DNA from: CAVAVT01 sp963592185
GTDB taxonomy: Bacteria; Bacillota; Negativicutes; Selenomonadales; Selenomonadaceae
DNA length: 45,018 nucleotides
NCBI GenBank assembly: GCA_963592185.1
Contig: CAVAVT010000006.1
Coordinates: 1-45,018, forward strand
Direction of reading: 5' to 3'
The notes beneath the pieces are model-generated. The model had not been told where the DNA came from. It was given only the letters and a program-made list of their open reading frames with translations, and did not search any database. Numbering within the stretch: position 1 is the first letter of the stretch; the number at the start of each line of letters is the position of its first letter. Below are positions 17,403 through 25,447 of the stretch, piece after piece. A program made the translations under genes and the position numbers.

Positions 17403-19100
17403 ATGGCAGATAAAGCGGCGATGGCAGACAACAATATGGTTTCTTCCAATTTTATTCAAAATGCCATTGATGAAGACCTGAAGCAGGGAAAATACAGTGA
17501 AGGTATACATACCAGGTTTCCGCCTGAGCCAAACGGCTATCTTCATGTAGGTCATGCAAAATCCATATGCCTGAATTTTGGTCTGGCAAATAAATATGAC
17601 GGATTGTGCAATCTTCGTTTTGACGATACAAATCCCACAAAGGAGGATACAGAATATGTTGACTCCATACAGGCTGATGTAAAGTGGCTGGGATTCAGCT
17701 GGCAGGACAGAATGTATTATGCCTCCGACTATTTCCCGAAGCTCTATGAATATGCTGTAGAGCTTATTAAGCGTGGTCTTGCATATGTGGATGACCTTAC
17801 AGCTGATGAGATTCGTGAGTATCGTGGAACTCTGACTGAGCCTGGTAAGGAAAGCCCATACAGAAACCGCAGTGTTGAAGAAAATCTGGAGCTTTTCGAG
17901 AAGATGAAGTCCGGAGAGCTGGAGGATGGCTCCAAGGTTCTTCGTGCAAAGATTGATATGGCATCTCCCAATATCACCATGAGAGATCCTGTTATCTACC
18001 GTATAGCCCATGCAGCTCATCACCGCACTGGGGATGAATGGTGCATTTATCCTATGTATGACTTTGCACATCCTCTGTCAGATGCAATAGAGGGCATTAC
18101 CCATTCCATCTGCACACTGGAGTTTGAGGATCATCGTCCTTTCTATGACTGGCTTCTTGAGTCCCTGGGATTTGATGCAAATACCCGTCCACGCCAGATA
18201 GAATTTGCACGTCTGAACCTTACAAATACAGTAACCAGCAAGAGAAAGCTCCGCCAGCTGGTGGAGGAAGGCTATGTTGCCGGCTGGGACGATCCCCGTA
18301 TGCCGACAATTTCCGGTCTGCGCCGCCGTGGATATACCCCTGCAGCTATCAGGGATTTCTGCGAGCGCATCGGTGTTGCAAAGAGCAACAGCCTTGTGGA
18401 CTATGCAATGCTTGAGCACTGTGTCCGTGAGGATCTGAATGCAAATGCTGACCGTGTTATGGCGGTTCTTCGTCCTTTGAAGGTGGTTATTACAAATTAT
18501 CCTGAGGGACAGAGCGAATATGTTGTGGCTGAAAACCATCCATATCGTGGTGGACATCGCTACATGACCTTCTCCAGAGAGATTTTCATTGAGCAGGATG
18601 ACTTCATGGAGGAGCCTCCAAAGAAGTTCTTCCGTCTGAAGCCAGGCGGAGAGGTTCGTCTGAAACATGCTTATATAATTAAGTGTGAAGAGGTAATAAA
18701 GGATGCCGATGGCAATGTGGTAGAGCTGCACTGCACCTATGACCCTGAGTCCAAAACCGGCGGCGCAACAGCGAACCGCAAGGTCAAGGGAACTCTTCAC
18801 TGGGTTGATGCGGCTTCCGCAATTGATGCAGAGGTCCGCCTTTATGACTTCCTCATTGAAACAGATGAAAATGGCGAAGTACCTTCCAACTTCCTTGAGG
18901 CTGTAAACAGTAAGTCTCTTGAGGTAATAAAGGATGCCAAGGTGGAAGAAAGCCTGCGCTATACCGCAGAAGGCACACATTACCAGTTCCTTCGTGAGGG
19001 ATATTTCTGCGTAGATCCGGACACAACTCCGGGACACCCTGTTTTCAACAGAGTTGTAGGCCTGAAGGACACCTGGGCTAAAGTAAGCAAGAAGGGATAA
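17403..19100 (+). CDS. glnS: glutaminyl-tRNA synthetase
   Basis: Class I synthetase that charges tRNA(Gln). The 565-residue protein has the Rossmann-fold HIGH-type motif in RFPPEPNGYLHVGHAKSICL (HVGH at 48-51), LRFDDTNPTKED, CIYPMYDFAHPLSDAIEGIT, LEFEDHRPFYDWLL, the KMSKS-type loop TVTSKRKLRQLVEEG (about 276-283) and WDDPRMPTISGLRRRGY, then the two anticodon-binding beta-barrels. PPEPNGYLH and MPTISGLRRRGY separate GlnRS from GluRS. It lacks the appended YqeY-type domain known from Deinococcus GlnRS. Most Firmicutes make Gln-tRNA by the GatCAB route, so a GlnRS is notable. ATG follows AAAAGGAG. Confidence 0.96.
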   Translation: MADKAAMADNNMVSSNFIQNAIDEDLKQGKYSEGIHTRFPPEPNGYLHVGHAKSICLNFGLANKYDGLCNLRFDDTNPTKEDTEYVDSIQADVKWLGFSWQDRMYYASDYFPKLYEYAVELIKRGLAYVDDLTADEIREYRGTLTEPGKESPYRNRSVEENLELFEKMKSGELEDGSKVLRAKIDMASPNITMRDPVIYRIAHAAHHRTGDEWCIYPMYDFAHPLSDAIEGITHSICTLEFEDHRPFYDWLLESLGFDANTRPRQIEFARLNLTNTVTSKRKLRQLVEEGYVAGWDDPRMPTISGLRRRGYTPAAIRDFCERIGVAKSNSLVDYAMLEHCVREDLNANADRVMAVLRPLKVVITNYPEGQSEYVVAENHPYRGGHRYMTFSREIFIEQDDFMEEPPKKFFRLKPGGEVRLKHAYIIKCEEVIKDADGNVVELHCTYDPESKTGGATANRKVKGTLHWVDAASAIDAEVRLYDFLIETDENGEVPSNFLEAVNSKSLEVIKDAKVEESLRYTAEGTHYQFLREGYFCVDPDTTPGHPVFNRVVGLKDTWAKVSKKG

Positions 19101-19102
19101 TT

Positions 19103-19408
19103 ATGTCAAAGATACCCAAGAACCTTTCCGATAAGGATATGTTTAAGGATTATCAGGAGGATACCTCCATCGAGTCGGCCTTCATGGCCGCAGAGGCAGC
19201 TGATGCAAAGCGTAAGCGCAGCAGTCAGAAGCCAGAGCCGGATATAAAAATTGCATATCTGACTCCGGATATTGTTGAAAAGCTGGGAAAACTTCTTCTT
19301 GAGTTAAAGTTAAATCTTTATCAGGAGGGAGAAAAGGGATTTAAGATGCGTGTAAAGCGTGAGGGCCGTCAGATTATTCTGGAGCCAGATCTTCCCAAAA
19401 AGAAATAA
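19103..19408 (+). CDS. small hydrophilic protein of unknown function, coupled to glnS
   Basis: I do not recognise this 101-residue protein. The N-terminal half is charged and probably disordered (about 1-48, lysine/glutamate/serine rich); the C-terminal half (about 49-96) looks like a small alpha/beta unit: helix TPDIVEKLGKLLLELKLNLY followed by strands GFKMRVKREG and QIILEPD. There is no signal peptide, membrane segment or cysteine. It starts two bases after the glnS stop, which points to translational coupling and perhaps a link to GlnRS, though this is inference. Its ribosome site must lie in the last glnS codons (AAGAAGGGA). Confidence 0.75.
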   Translation: MSKIPKNLSDKDMFKDYQEDTSIESAFMAAEAADAKRKRSSQKPEPDIKIAYLTPDIVEKLGKLLLELKLNLYQEGEKGFKMRVKREGRQIILEPDLPKKK

Positions 19409-19442
19409 ACAGCTTTATTTAATATGAGGAGTGAATGTCAAA

Positions 19443-20726
19443 GTGCTTAGTAGTACAACCGTAGCTATTGTCATTTTCGTAGCGGCATATGCGCTGATTA
19501 TTTCCGAGAGGGTTCATAGAACCATCGTCGGTATTGTAGGCGCAATGCTCATGATTATCTGTGGTATTCTTACCCAGGACACAGCAATTACCCATATTGA
19601 TTTCAATACATTGGGATTGCTCATTGGTATGATGTGTATTGTAAATATTACCAGTGAGACAGGATTGTTCAACTTCCTGGCAATCTGGGCGGCAAAAAAG
19701 GTTAAGGCTCAGCCTGTAGCATTGCTTGTGGCTCTTTCCTTCATCACCATGATTTGCTCAGCTCTCCTGGATAATGTAACCACAGTTCTTCTGACTGTGC
19801 CCATTACCTTCAGCATTACATCTCAGCTGAAGGTGGATGTAAAGCCGTTCCTGATTGCTCAGATTCTGGCATCAAACATCGGCGGTACAGCAACCCTTAT
19901 CGGTGATCCTCCGAACATTATGATCGGCAGCGCCGTTGGACTGAGCTTCATGGATTTCATTGTAAACAACACAGCAATCTGTATTTTGATTTACATTGTT
20001 ACCGTAGCATTGCTCATTCTGCTTTATAACAAGAAGCTTCACACCACTGAGGAGCTCAAGGCACAGGTAATGAAGCTGGATGCTGTTTCTGAGATTACCG
20101 ACAAACCTCTCATGGTAAAATGCCTTGCTGTTATTTTCTTTACCATGCTGTTGTTCGTACTTCATAGCACTCTGCATCTGGAAACCGCAACTGCGGCTCT
20201 CACAGGTGCCGGTATCCTGCTTCTCATCACCTATACTCGTAATGAGTCCATGATTGCCAAGATTTTCAGCAAGGTAGAATGGACAGCAATCTTCTTCTTT
20301 GCCGGCCTGTTCGTATTGGTAGGCGGTCTGGTTGAAACCGGTGTTATCAGAATGCTGGCTGAAGAGGCAATCAAGATTACCAACGGAAGCGTTCCTGCAA
20401 CAGCAATGCTGATTCTCTGGATGAGTGCTTTCGCATCTGCATTCATCGATAACATTCCGTTCGTTGCAACTTTGATTCCTTTGATTAAGGACATGGGCGC
20501 AATGGGACTTACCAACTTGGATCCCATGTGGTGGTCACTTTCCCTGGGCGCATGCCTCGGCGGAAATGGTACTCTGATTGGCGCCAGCGCAAATGTAGTT
20601 GTTGCTTCCATGGCAGCACAGCGTGGCAACCCAATTTCCTTCATCGGCTACATGAAGATAGCTCTGCCAATGATGATTATTTCCATTATCATCAGCAGCG
20701 TTTATGTATATCTCCGTTACCTTTGA
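19443..20726 (+). CDS. ArsB/NhaD-type ion transporter (SLC13-like permease)
   Basis: An integral membrane protein of about 427 residues with roughly 11 hydrophobic segments. The two inverted halves each carry the superfamily signature: SNIGGTATLIGDPPNIMIG (about 153-171) and LGGNGTLIGASANVVVASM (about 377-395), plus SALLDNVTTVLLTVPI and SAFIDNIPFVATLIP. These place it in the ion-transporter superfamily with arsenite permease ArsB, Na+/H+ antiporter NhaD and citrate/dicarboxylate carriers; sequence alone does not choose among them, and no ars genes are nearby. GTG at 19443 is preferred (GAGGAG about 11 bases upstream); a GTG at 19431 overlaps that site. It lies 34 bases after the small gene behind glnS. 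Confidence 0.85.
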   Translation: MLSSTTVAIVIFVAAYALIISERVHRTIVGIVGAMLMIICGILTQDTAITHIDFNTLGLLIGMMCIVNITSETGLFNFLAIWAAKKVKAQPVALLVALSFITMICSALLDNVTTVLLTVPITFSITSQLKVDVKPFLIAQILASNIGGTATLIGDPPNIMIGSAVGLSFMDFIVNNTAICILIYIVTVALLILLYNKKLHTTEELKAQVMKLDAVSEITDKPLMVKCLAVIFFTMLLFVLHSTLHLETATAALTGAGILLLITYTRNESMIAKIFSKVEWTAIFFFAGLFVLVGGLVETGVIRMLAEEAIKITNGSVPATAMLILWMSAFASAFIDNIPFVATLIPLIKDMGAMGLTNLDPMWWSLSLGACLGGNGTLIGASANVVVASMAAQRGNPISFIGYMKIALPMMIISIIISSVYVYLRYL

Positions 20727-20747
20727 TTGAAAATTAATTATGATTCT

Positions 20748-20790
20748 ATACTCCCTGTGGGCTTTCGTCCTGCAGGGAGTATTTTTCTTT
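20748..20790 (+). terminator. Rho-independent terminator after the ion transporter
   Basis: A perfect 10-bp stem (20748-20757 with 20773-20782) is followed by a T-rich stretch TTTTTCTTT. Confidence 0.9.
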
Positions 20791-20881
20791 ATATATGGAC
20801 TTATTCATAGAGGAAATATATCATGCAATGGCGAATTGTATGACAAATACCTTTTTTATAACTCGAAGGAGGCAGCCTGCC

Positions 20882-22537
20882 ATGAATGAACAGACTGTAT
20901 ACAAAAATAAAATTTTCTCTAAGAATATATATGGATTCGTCATTGCAATGACTCTGCTGCTGACGATGCTGATAACGACCGGTACAGGATTCGCTCAGTC
21001 AGAAGTTTCAAAGGGAACTCTGCTCTTTGTTCCTCACGACAACAGGCCTATTTCCTCAAGTGAAACCGCTGAAGTGGCACAGGCAGCTGGCTGGACAGTG
21101 ATAGTTCCTCCGGAGGAGCTTTTGAGCCGTGGAACAGAGGAGCCGGGCAATCCAGAGGAACTGTGGAAATGGGTGGAAGAAAATATCGGCAGGGCTGACG
21201 GAGCTATGCTGTCATCGGATTCCATGATTTATGGAGGACTTATAGCCTCCAGAAAACATCAGCTATCAGAGGATGTACTTATTGCAAGGGCTGAGAAGTT
21301 CAGGGAGCTGAGAAAAAATCATCCGGGACTGAGGCTGTATGTGTTTGATTCCCTTATGCGTACTCCGAAGGATGGGGGATACTCAGGCAACGAGGAGCCA
21401 AAGTACTATCTGGTTTACGGCGGACATATTTTTAACCGTTCAGCACTGGAGGATAAGCTGACTACAGAAAAACTTTCTCCAGCGGAGGAAAAAAAGCTGC
21501 AGTTCCATAGGGAGGCTATTCCCCAGGAGGTCTGGAAGGACTGGTCTGAGAGGAGAGCAAAGAACCTCAAAGTAACAAAGCTCTTGATGGATATGGTTAA
21601 GGAGGATGTCATCAGTTATATGGTTGTGGGAAAGGACGATAATGCGCCGCTTTCCGCCACCCATATGGAAGGCGCAGAGCTTGAAAAATACGGCGCTGAC
21701 ATTCCAAAAACCAAATTCCAGATTTTATCAGGAATTGATGAATATGGACTTCTGCTTTTAACTAGAGGGATAAACGATATAAAAGGAAAGCTTCCATTTG
21801 TGTATGTGCTGTACGCTCCGGGAGTGGGAGCAAAAATGATTCCTGACTACGCAGATATTCCCATTGGAGAGGCGGTAAGGTCACATATTCTTGTGGCTGG
21901 AGGAATGCAGGTAAACAGGCCGGACAATGCTGACGTGATATTGGTGGTTCATACCAATGGCAACGGAGTCATGGGGGATGGAAATGCCAAATACTACAGC
22001 TGGAAGGGTCTGATAAATAACGGATTGGACCGTGACACAACTTGGGACACCCTTTCAAATGTTATGACCTGGGTTAATGCTGGGAAAAATGTTGCTCTTG
22101 CGGATATTGCCTTCACCAACGGTTCTGATAATGCCCTGATGAACAGGCTGAAGGATTATGGACTGCTTTTCCATCTGGGGGCCTATGGAGGATGGAATAC
22201 AGCCACCAATACCACTGGCTTTGTCATTGGAACAGGAATGCTGGCACAGGATATGCCTACGGACAATATCGACAGGCTTCTTCTGAGAAGATACGTGGAG
22301 GACTGGGGCTATCAGGCAAATGTAAGACCGGCGGCAGGCAATTCCGTTGGAGGCTTTAGAGAGGGCGGAGTATACCTTCACCTTGGAAGCAGGGAAAAGG
22401 GAGTTGAAGCCAGGGCCACCAAGCTCATGAGAGATTTTGTAATGGAAAATCTCCCACCCTTTGACAATCTGGACACTGTGAAGGTAAGCTTCCCTTGGCA
22501 CAGAATGTTTGAAGCGGATATGAGCTATGGCAAGTAA
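20882..22537 (+). CDS. secreted DUF4127 family protein
   Basis: The 551-residue protein matches the DUF4127 family, which has no known reaction. It starts with a clear signal peptide: basic N region, hydrophobic core VIAMTLLLTMLITTG and a cleavage region GFAQSE near residues 37-40. The mature part begins with GTLLFVPHDNRPISSSETAEV and contains ADGAMLSSDSMIYGGLIASR, VYVFDSLMRTPKD, VVGKDDNAPLSATHMEG, DEYGLLLLTRGIND and VALADIAFTNGSDNALM. Its pattern of conserved Asp, Asn and His (HDNRP, DSMIYGG, KDDNAP) resembles an active site, but that is inference. ATG at 20882 is set by GAAGGAGG; an upstream extension would only spoil the signal peptide. It stands alone between a terminator and the leuS promoter. 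Confidence 0.85.
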   Translation: MNEQTVYKNKIFSKNIYGFVIAMTLLLTMLITTGTGFAQSEVSKGTLLFVPHDNRPISSSETAEVAQAAGWTVIVPPEELLSRGTEEPGNPEELWKWVEENIGRADGAMLSSDSMIYGGLIASRKHQLSEDVLIARAEKFRELRKNHPGLRLYVFDSLMRTPKDGGYSGNEEPKYYLVYGGHIFNRSALEDKLTTEKLSPAEEKKLQFHREAIPQEVWKDWSERRAKNLKVTKLLMDMVKEDVISYMVVGKDDNAPLSATHMEGAELEKYGADIPKTKFQILSGIDEYGLLLLTRGINDIKGKLPFVYVLYAPGVGAKMIPDYADIPIGEAVRSHILVAGGMQVNRPDNADVILVVHTNGNGVMGDGNAKYYSWKGLINNGLDRDTTWDTLSNVMTWVNAGKNVALADIAFTNGSDNALMNRLKDYGLLFHLGAYGGWNTATNTTGFVIGTGMLAQDMPTDNIDRLLLRRYVEDWGYQANVRPAAGNSVGGFREGGVYLHLGSREKGVEARATKLMRDFVMENLPPFDNLDTVKVSFPWHRMFEADMSYGK

Positions 22538-22544
22538 TTTCCGT

Positions 22545-22574
22545 TTGACGTGAAATATATCATTGATATATAAT
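22545..22574 (+). promoter_or_regulatory. sigma-A promoter of leuS
   Basis: TTGACG (22545-22550) and perfect TATAAT (22569-22574) are spaced by 18 bases. It begins eight bases after the DUF4127 stop and drives the T-box leader. Confidence 0.85.
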
Positions 22575-22587
22575 AACACTCGTATAT

Positions 22588-22802
22588 TGCAAATCCTGTG
22601 AAGCAGAATATTAGGACTGTATCCAGTTTAAGAGAGCCGGCGGAAGGTGTGAGCCGGTACGGAAAGGTCTGAACTCGCTGTGGAGGAGTGACACTGTCAA
22701 CGTTGGCTGCGTTAAGGCCGAGAGAGGACGGCATGAGCCGTCAATCAGGGTGGTACCGCGAATTTCATCGTCCCTGGCCGAAAATCGGCCAGGGACTTTT
22801 TA
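22588..22802 (+). ncRNA. T-box riboswitch (tRNA-Leu sensing) upstream of leuS
   Basis: A complete T-box leader. Stem I carries the AGAGAG bulge region and distal-loop motif GGAAGGTGTGAGCC (22632-22655), followed by the specifier loop GAA-CTC-GC with CTC (leucine codon) at 22674-22676. The T-box sequence AGGGTGGTACCGCG is at 22747-22760; its TGGT would pair with tRNA ACCA, which fits A73 of tRNA-Leu. The terminator is an 11-bp stem (22770-22780 with 22786-22796) followed by T-rich sequence. Uncharged tRNA-Leu is expected to stabilise the antiterminator and switch on leuS. The 5' boundary is approximate. Confidence 0.93.
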
Positions 22803-22835
22803 TTTGCATGATGCATATTGAGGAGGAAATATTTA

Positions 22836-25319
22836 ATGGAGAAGTATTCACCGAGTACAATCGAAAAAAAGTGGCAGGAGAAATGGGAAGCAGATCAGGT
22901 TTTCAAAACTGAAATGGATTTGAACAAGCCAAAATACTATGCTCTGGAAATGTTCCCTTATCCTTCCGGAAACCTTCACATGGGACATGTACGCAACTAT
23001 TCCATCGGTGATGTTCTTGCTCGCTACAAGACAATGGCAGGCTTTAACGTGCTTCATCCAATGGGCTTTGATTCCTTTGGAATGCCAGCAGAAAATGCGG
23101 CAATCAAGCACGGAGTAAAGCCCTCTGACTGGACCTTCTCCAACATTGAGAATATGAAGAAGCAGCAGCGCAGTATGGGTCTTGCCTATGATTGGGACAG
23201 AGAGGTTGAAACCTGCCGTCCCGACTATTACCGCTGGACCCAGTGGCTTTTCCAGCTGTTCTACAAGAGAGGCCTGGCCTACAAGAAAAAGGCTTCTGTA
23301 AATTGGTGTGACACCTGCGGAACTGTACTTGCAAACGAGCAGGTTATTGATGGCAAGTGCTGGCGTTGTGATTCCGATGTAAGGAAAAAGGATCTTTCCC
23401 AGTGGTTCCTTAAGATTACCGATTATGCAGATGTGCTGCTGAAGGATTTGGACAAGCTTAAGGGATGGCCAGAGCGAGTAAAGACTATGCAGGACAACTG
23501 GATTGGCCGCAGCGAAGGTCTTGAGTTCCATCTTGAGGTTCCTGAGCTTGAGGAGCAGTTGGAGGTTTATACCACCCGTCCGGATACCGCTTACGGAATT
23601 ACCTTTGTGGCACTGGCTGCAGAGCATCCTCTCATTGAAAAGATTCTGAGCAAGGTTTCAGCTGACAAGGCTGAGGAAATCAAGGCATTCTGTGAAAAGG
23701 CACGCAATCAGTCTGACATGGAGCGTACCTCCAGCGAATCCGAAAAAGAAGGTATTTTCACTGGAATCTATGCAATCAATCCTTTCAACGGCAACAAGGC
23801 ACAGCTCTGGGTAACTAATTACGTACTGGCTGACTACGGCACCGGCGCAATCATGGGTGTTCCTTCTGGAGACCAGCGTGACTGGATGTTTGCAAAGAAG
23901 TATGATATCCCCATTATTCTCACCCTTCAGCCCAAGGACAAGGAGCTGAAGCTGGAGGAAATGGATTCAGCCTATGTGGAGCACGAGGGCGTTCTTGTTA
24001 ATTCCGGAAAATTCACCGGAATGGAAATGAAGGATGCTGTAGGCGCTATTATTGACGAGGCTGAGGCACAGGGCTTCGGCAAGCGCAAGGTAAACTACCG
24101 TCTCCGTGACTGGCTCATTTCACGTCAGCGTTACTGGGGCGCACCGATTCCTATCGTATACTGCGACAAATGCGGAGAGGTTCTCGTTCCAGAGGAACAG
24201 CTGCCGGTACTTCTTCCTGAGGATGTTAAATTCGACCAGGGTTCCGTATCCCCACTGGCACAGAGCGACAGCTTTGTAAACTGCACCTGTCCTAAATGCG
24301 GCGGCCATGCAAGACGTGAAACTGATACCATGGATACCTTCATTTGCTCCTCCTGGTATTATCTGAGATACACCGATCCACACAATGACAAGGCTCCTTT
24401 TGACAAGGACAAGGTAAACTACTGGGCGCCTGTTGACCAGTACATCGGCGGAATTGAACATGCTATACTGCATCTTCTCTATTCCCGTTTCTTTACCAAA
24501 GTTCTTCGTGATGCTGGAATGGTGGACTTCGATGAGCCATTTAACAACCTGCTTACCCAGGGCATGGTTCTCAAGGACGGTTCCAAAATGTCCAAGTCCA
24601 AGGGCAATGTTGTATCCCCTGAGGAAATTATTGCAAAGTACGGCGCAGACACCGCACGTCTCTTCATCCTTTTTGCAGCACCGGTTGACAGGGACCTTGA
24701 TTGGAGCGATCAGGGCGTTGAGGGTGCATTCCGCTTCCTGAACAGAGTATGGCGCATCATTGGGAAATTTGAGGATAAGATTAAGAACTCCTCTGATGAA
24801 TATGATGTATCTGCACTGACCAAGGATGAAAAGGAACTTCGCCGTATACTCCATACCACAATTAAGAAGGTAACTGAGGACATCAGCGACCGCTTCATGT
24901 TCAACACCGCAATAAGCTCAATCATGGAGCTGGTTAATGCATTCTACACATTCCAGGATTCCGAGGATGTAAACGGCGGACTGGTACGTGAGACCTCTCT
25001 GAATCTCGTTAAGCTTTTGGCACCATTTGCTCCTCATATTACAGAAGAGCTTTGGAACAAACTGGTTGGAGAAGGCAGCGTTCATCAGCAGAAGTGGCCT
25101 TCCTATGATGAGGCAGCAACCAAGCTGGCTGAGGTAGAAATCGTACTTCAGATTAATGGCAAGGTTCGTGACAAGCTGGTGGTTCCTGCGGACGTTGACA
25201 AAGCAGCAATGGAAAAGCTGGCAATGGAGCAGGAAAAGGTAAAAGAGCTTACCGCTGGCAAGACTATAGTTAAGGTAATTGCTGTTCCTAAAAAGCTTGT
25301 AAATATTGTTGTGAAATAA
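22836..25319 (+). CDS. leuS: leucyl-tRNA synthetase
   Basis: Class Ia synthetase of 827 residues. Motifs in order: EMFPYPSGNLHMGHVRNYSIGD with HMGH at 48-51, zinc-type cysteines (NWCDTCGTVLANEQVI...CWRCDSD, about 157-180), the CP1 editing domain with VYTTRPDTAYGITFVALAAEHP and GTGAIMGVPSGDQRD, a second Cys pair (YCDKCGEVLVPEEQ, CTCPKCGG), DTFICSSWYYLRYTDP, KMSKSKGNVVSPEE (about 584-588) and the C-terminal tRNA-binding domain. Editing residues appear intact. ATG at 22836 follows TGAGGAGG. Controlled by the T-box leader directly upstream. Confidence 0.98.
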   Translation: MEKYSPSTIEKKWQEKWEADQVFKTEMDLNKPKYYALEMFPYPSGNLHMGHVRNYSIGDVLARYKTMAGFNVLHPMGFDSFGMPAENAAIKHGVKPSDWTFSNIENMKKQQRSMGLAYDWDREVETCRPDYYRWTQWLFQLFYKRGLAYKKKASVNWCDTCGTVLANEQVIDGKCWRCDSDVRKKDLSQWFLKITDYADVLLKDLDKLKGWPERVKTMQDNWIGRSEGLEFHLEVPELEEQLEVYTTRPDTAYGITFVALAAEHPLIEKILSKVSADKAEEIKAFCEKARNQSDMERTSSESEKEGIFTGIYAINPFNGNKAQLWVTNYVLADYGTGAIMGVPSGDQRDWMFAKKYDIPIILTLQPKDKELKLEEMDSAYVEHEGVLVNSGKFTGMEMKDAVGAIIDEAEAQGFGKRKVNYRLRDWLISRQRYWGAPIPIVYCDKCGEVLVPEEQLPVLLPEDVKFDQGSVSPLAQSDSFVNCTCPKCGGHARRETDTMDTFICSSWYYLRYTDPHNDKAPFDKDKVNYWAPVDQYIGGIEHAILHLLYSRFFTKVLRDAGMVDFDEPFNNLLTQGMVLKDGSKMSKSKGNVVSPEEIIAKYGADTARLFILFAAPVDRDLDWSDQGVEGAFRFLNRVWRIIGKFEDKIKNSSDEYDVSALTKDEKELRRILHTTIKKVTEDISDRFMFNTAISSIMELVNAFYTFQDSEDVNGGLVRETSLNLVKLLAPFAPHITEELWNKLVGEGSVHQQKWPSYDEAATKLAEVEIVLQINGKVRDKLVVPADVDKAAMEKLAMEQEKVKELTAGKTIVKVIAVPKKLVNIVVK

Positions 25320-25352
25320 CTTAATTAATAATAATTCTTTATCGAGAATGTT

Positions 25353-25381
25353 TTGACAGACCTCTTTTATGGTGATATAAT
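25353..25381 (+). promoter_or_regulatory. consensus promoter nested in the leuS terminator
   Basis: TTGACA (25353-25358), 17-base spacer, TGA-TATAAT (25376-25381; extended -10). Both hexamers are perfect. The spacer contains the left arm of the leuS terminator and the -10 lies in its loop. Confidence 0.92.
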
Positions 25382-25402
25382 TCCGTAAAAGAGGTCTTTT
25401 TT
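25359..25402 (+). terminator. terminator of leuS overlapping the diguanylate cyclase promoter
   Basis: A perfect 11-bp stem (25359-25369 with 25386-25396), 16-base loop, then six T (25397-25402). Confidence 0.9.
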
Positions 25403-25447
25403 AGGAGTAAATGCCCATGCTTTTGCGATAAAGATCGGAGTTCAAAA

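Noticed and set aside
22688..22912. Short open frame within the leuS leader
   Set aside because: It coincides with the T-box RNA and runs out of frame into leuS; the RNA structure explains the sequence.
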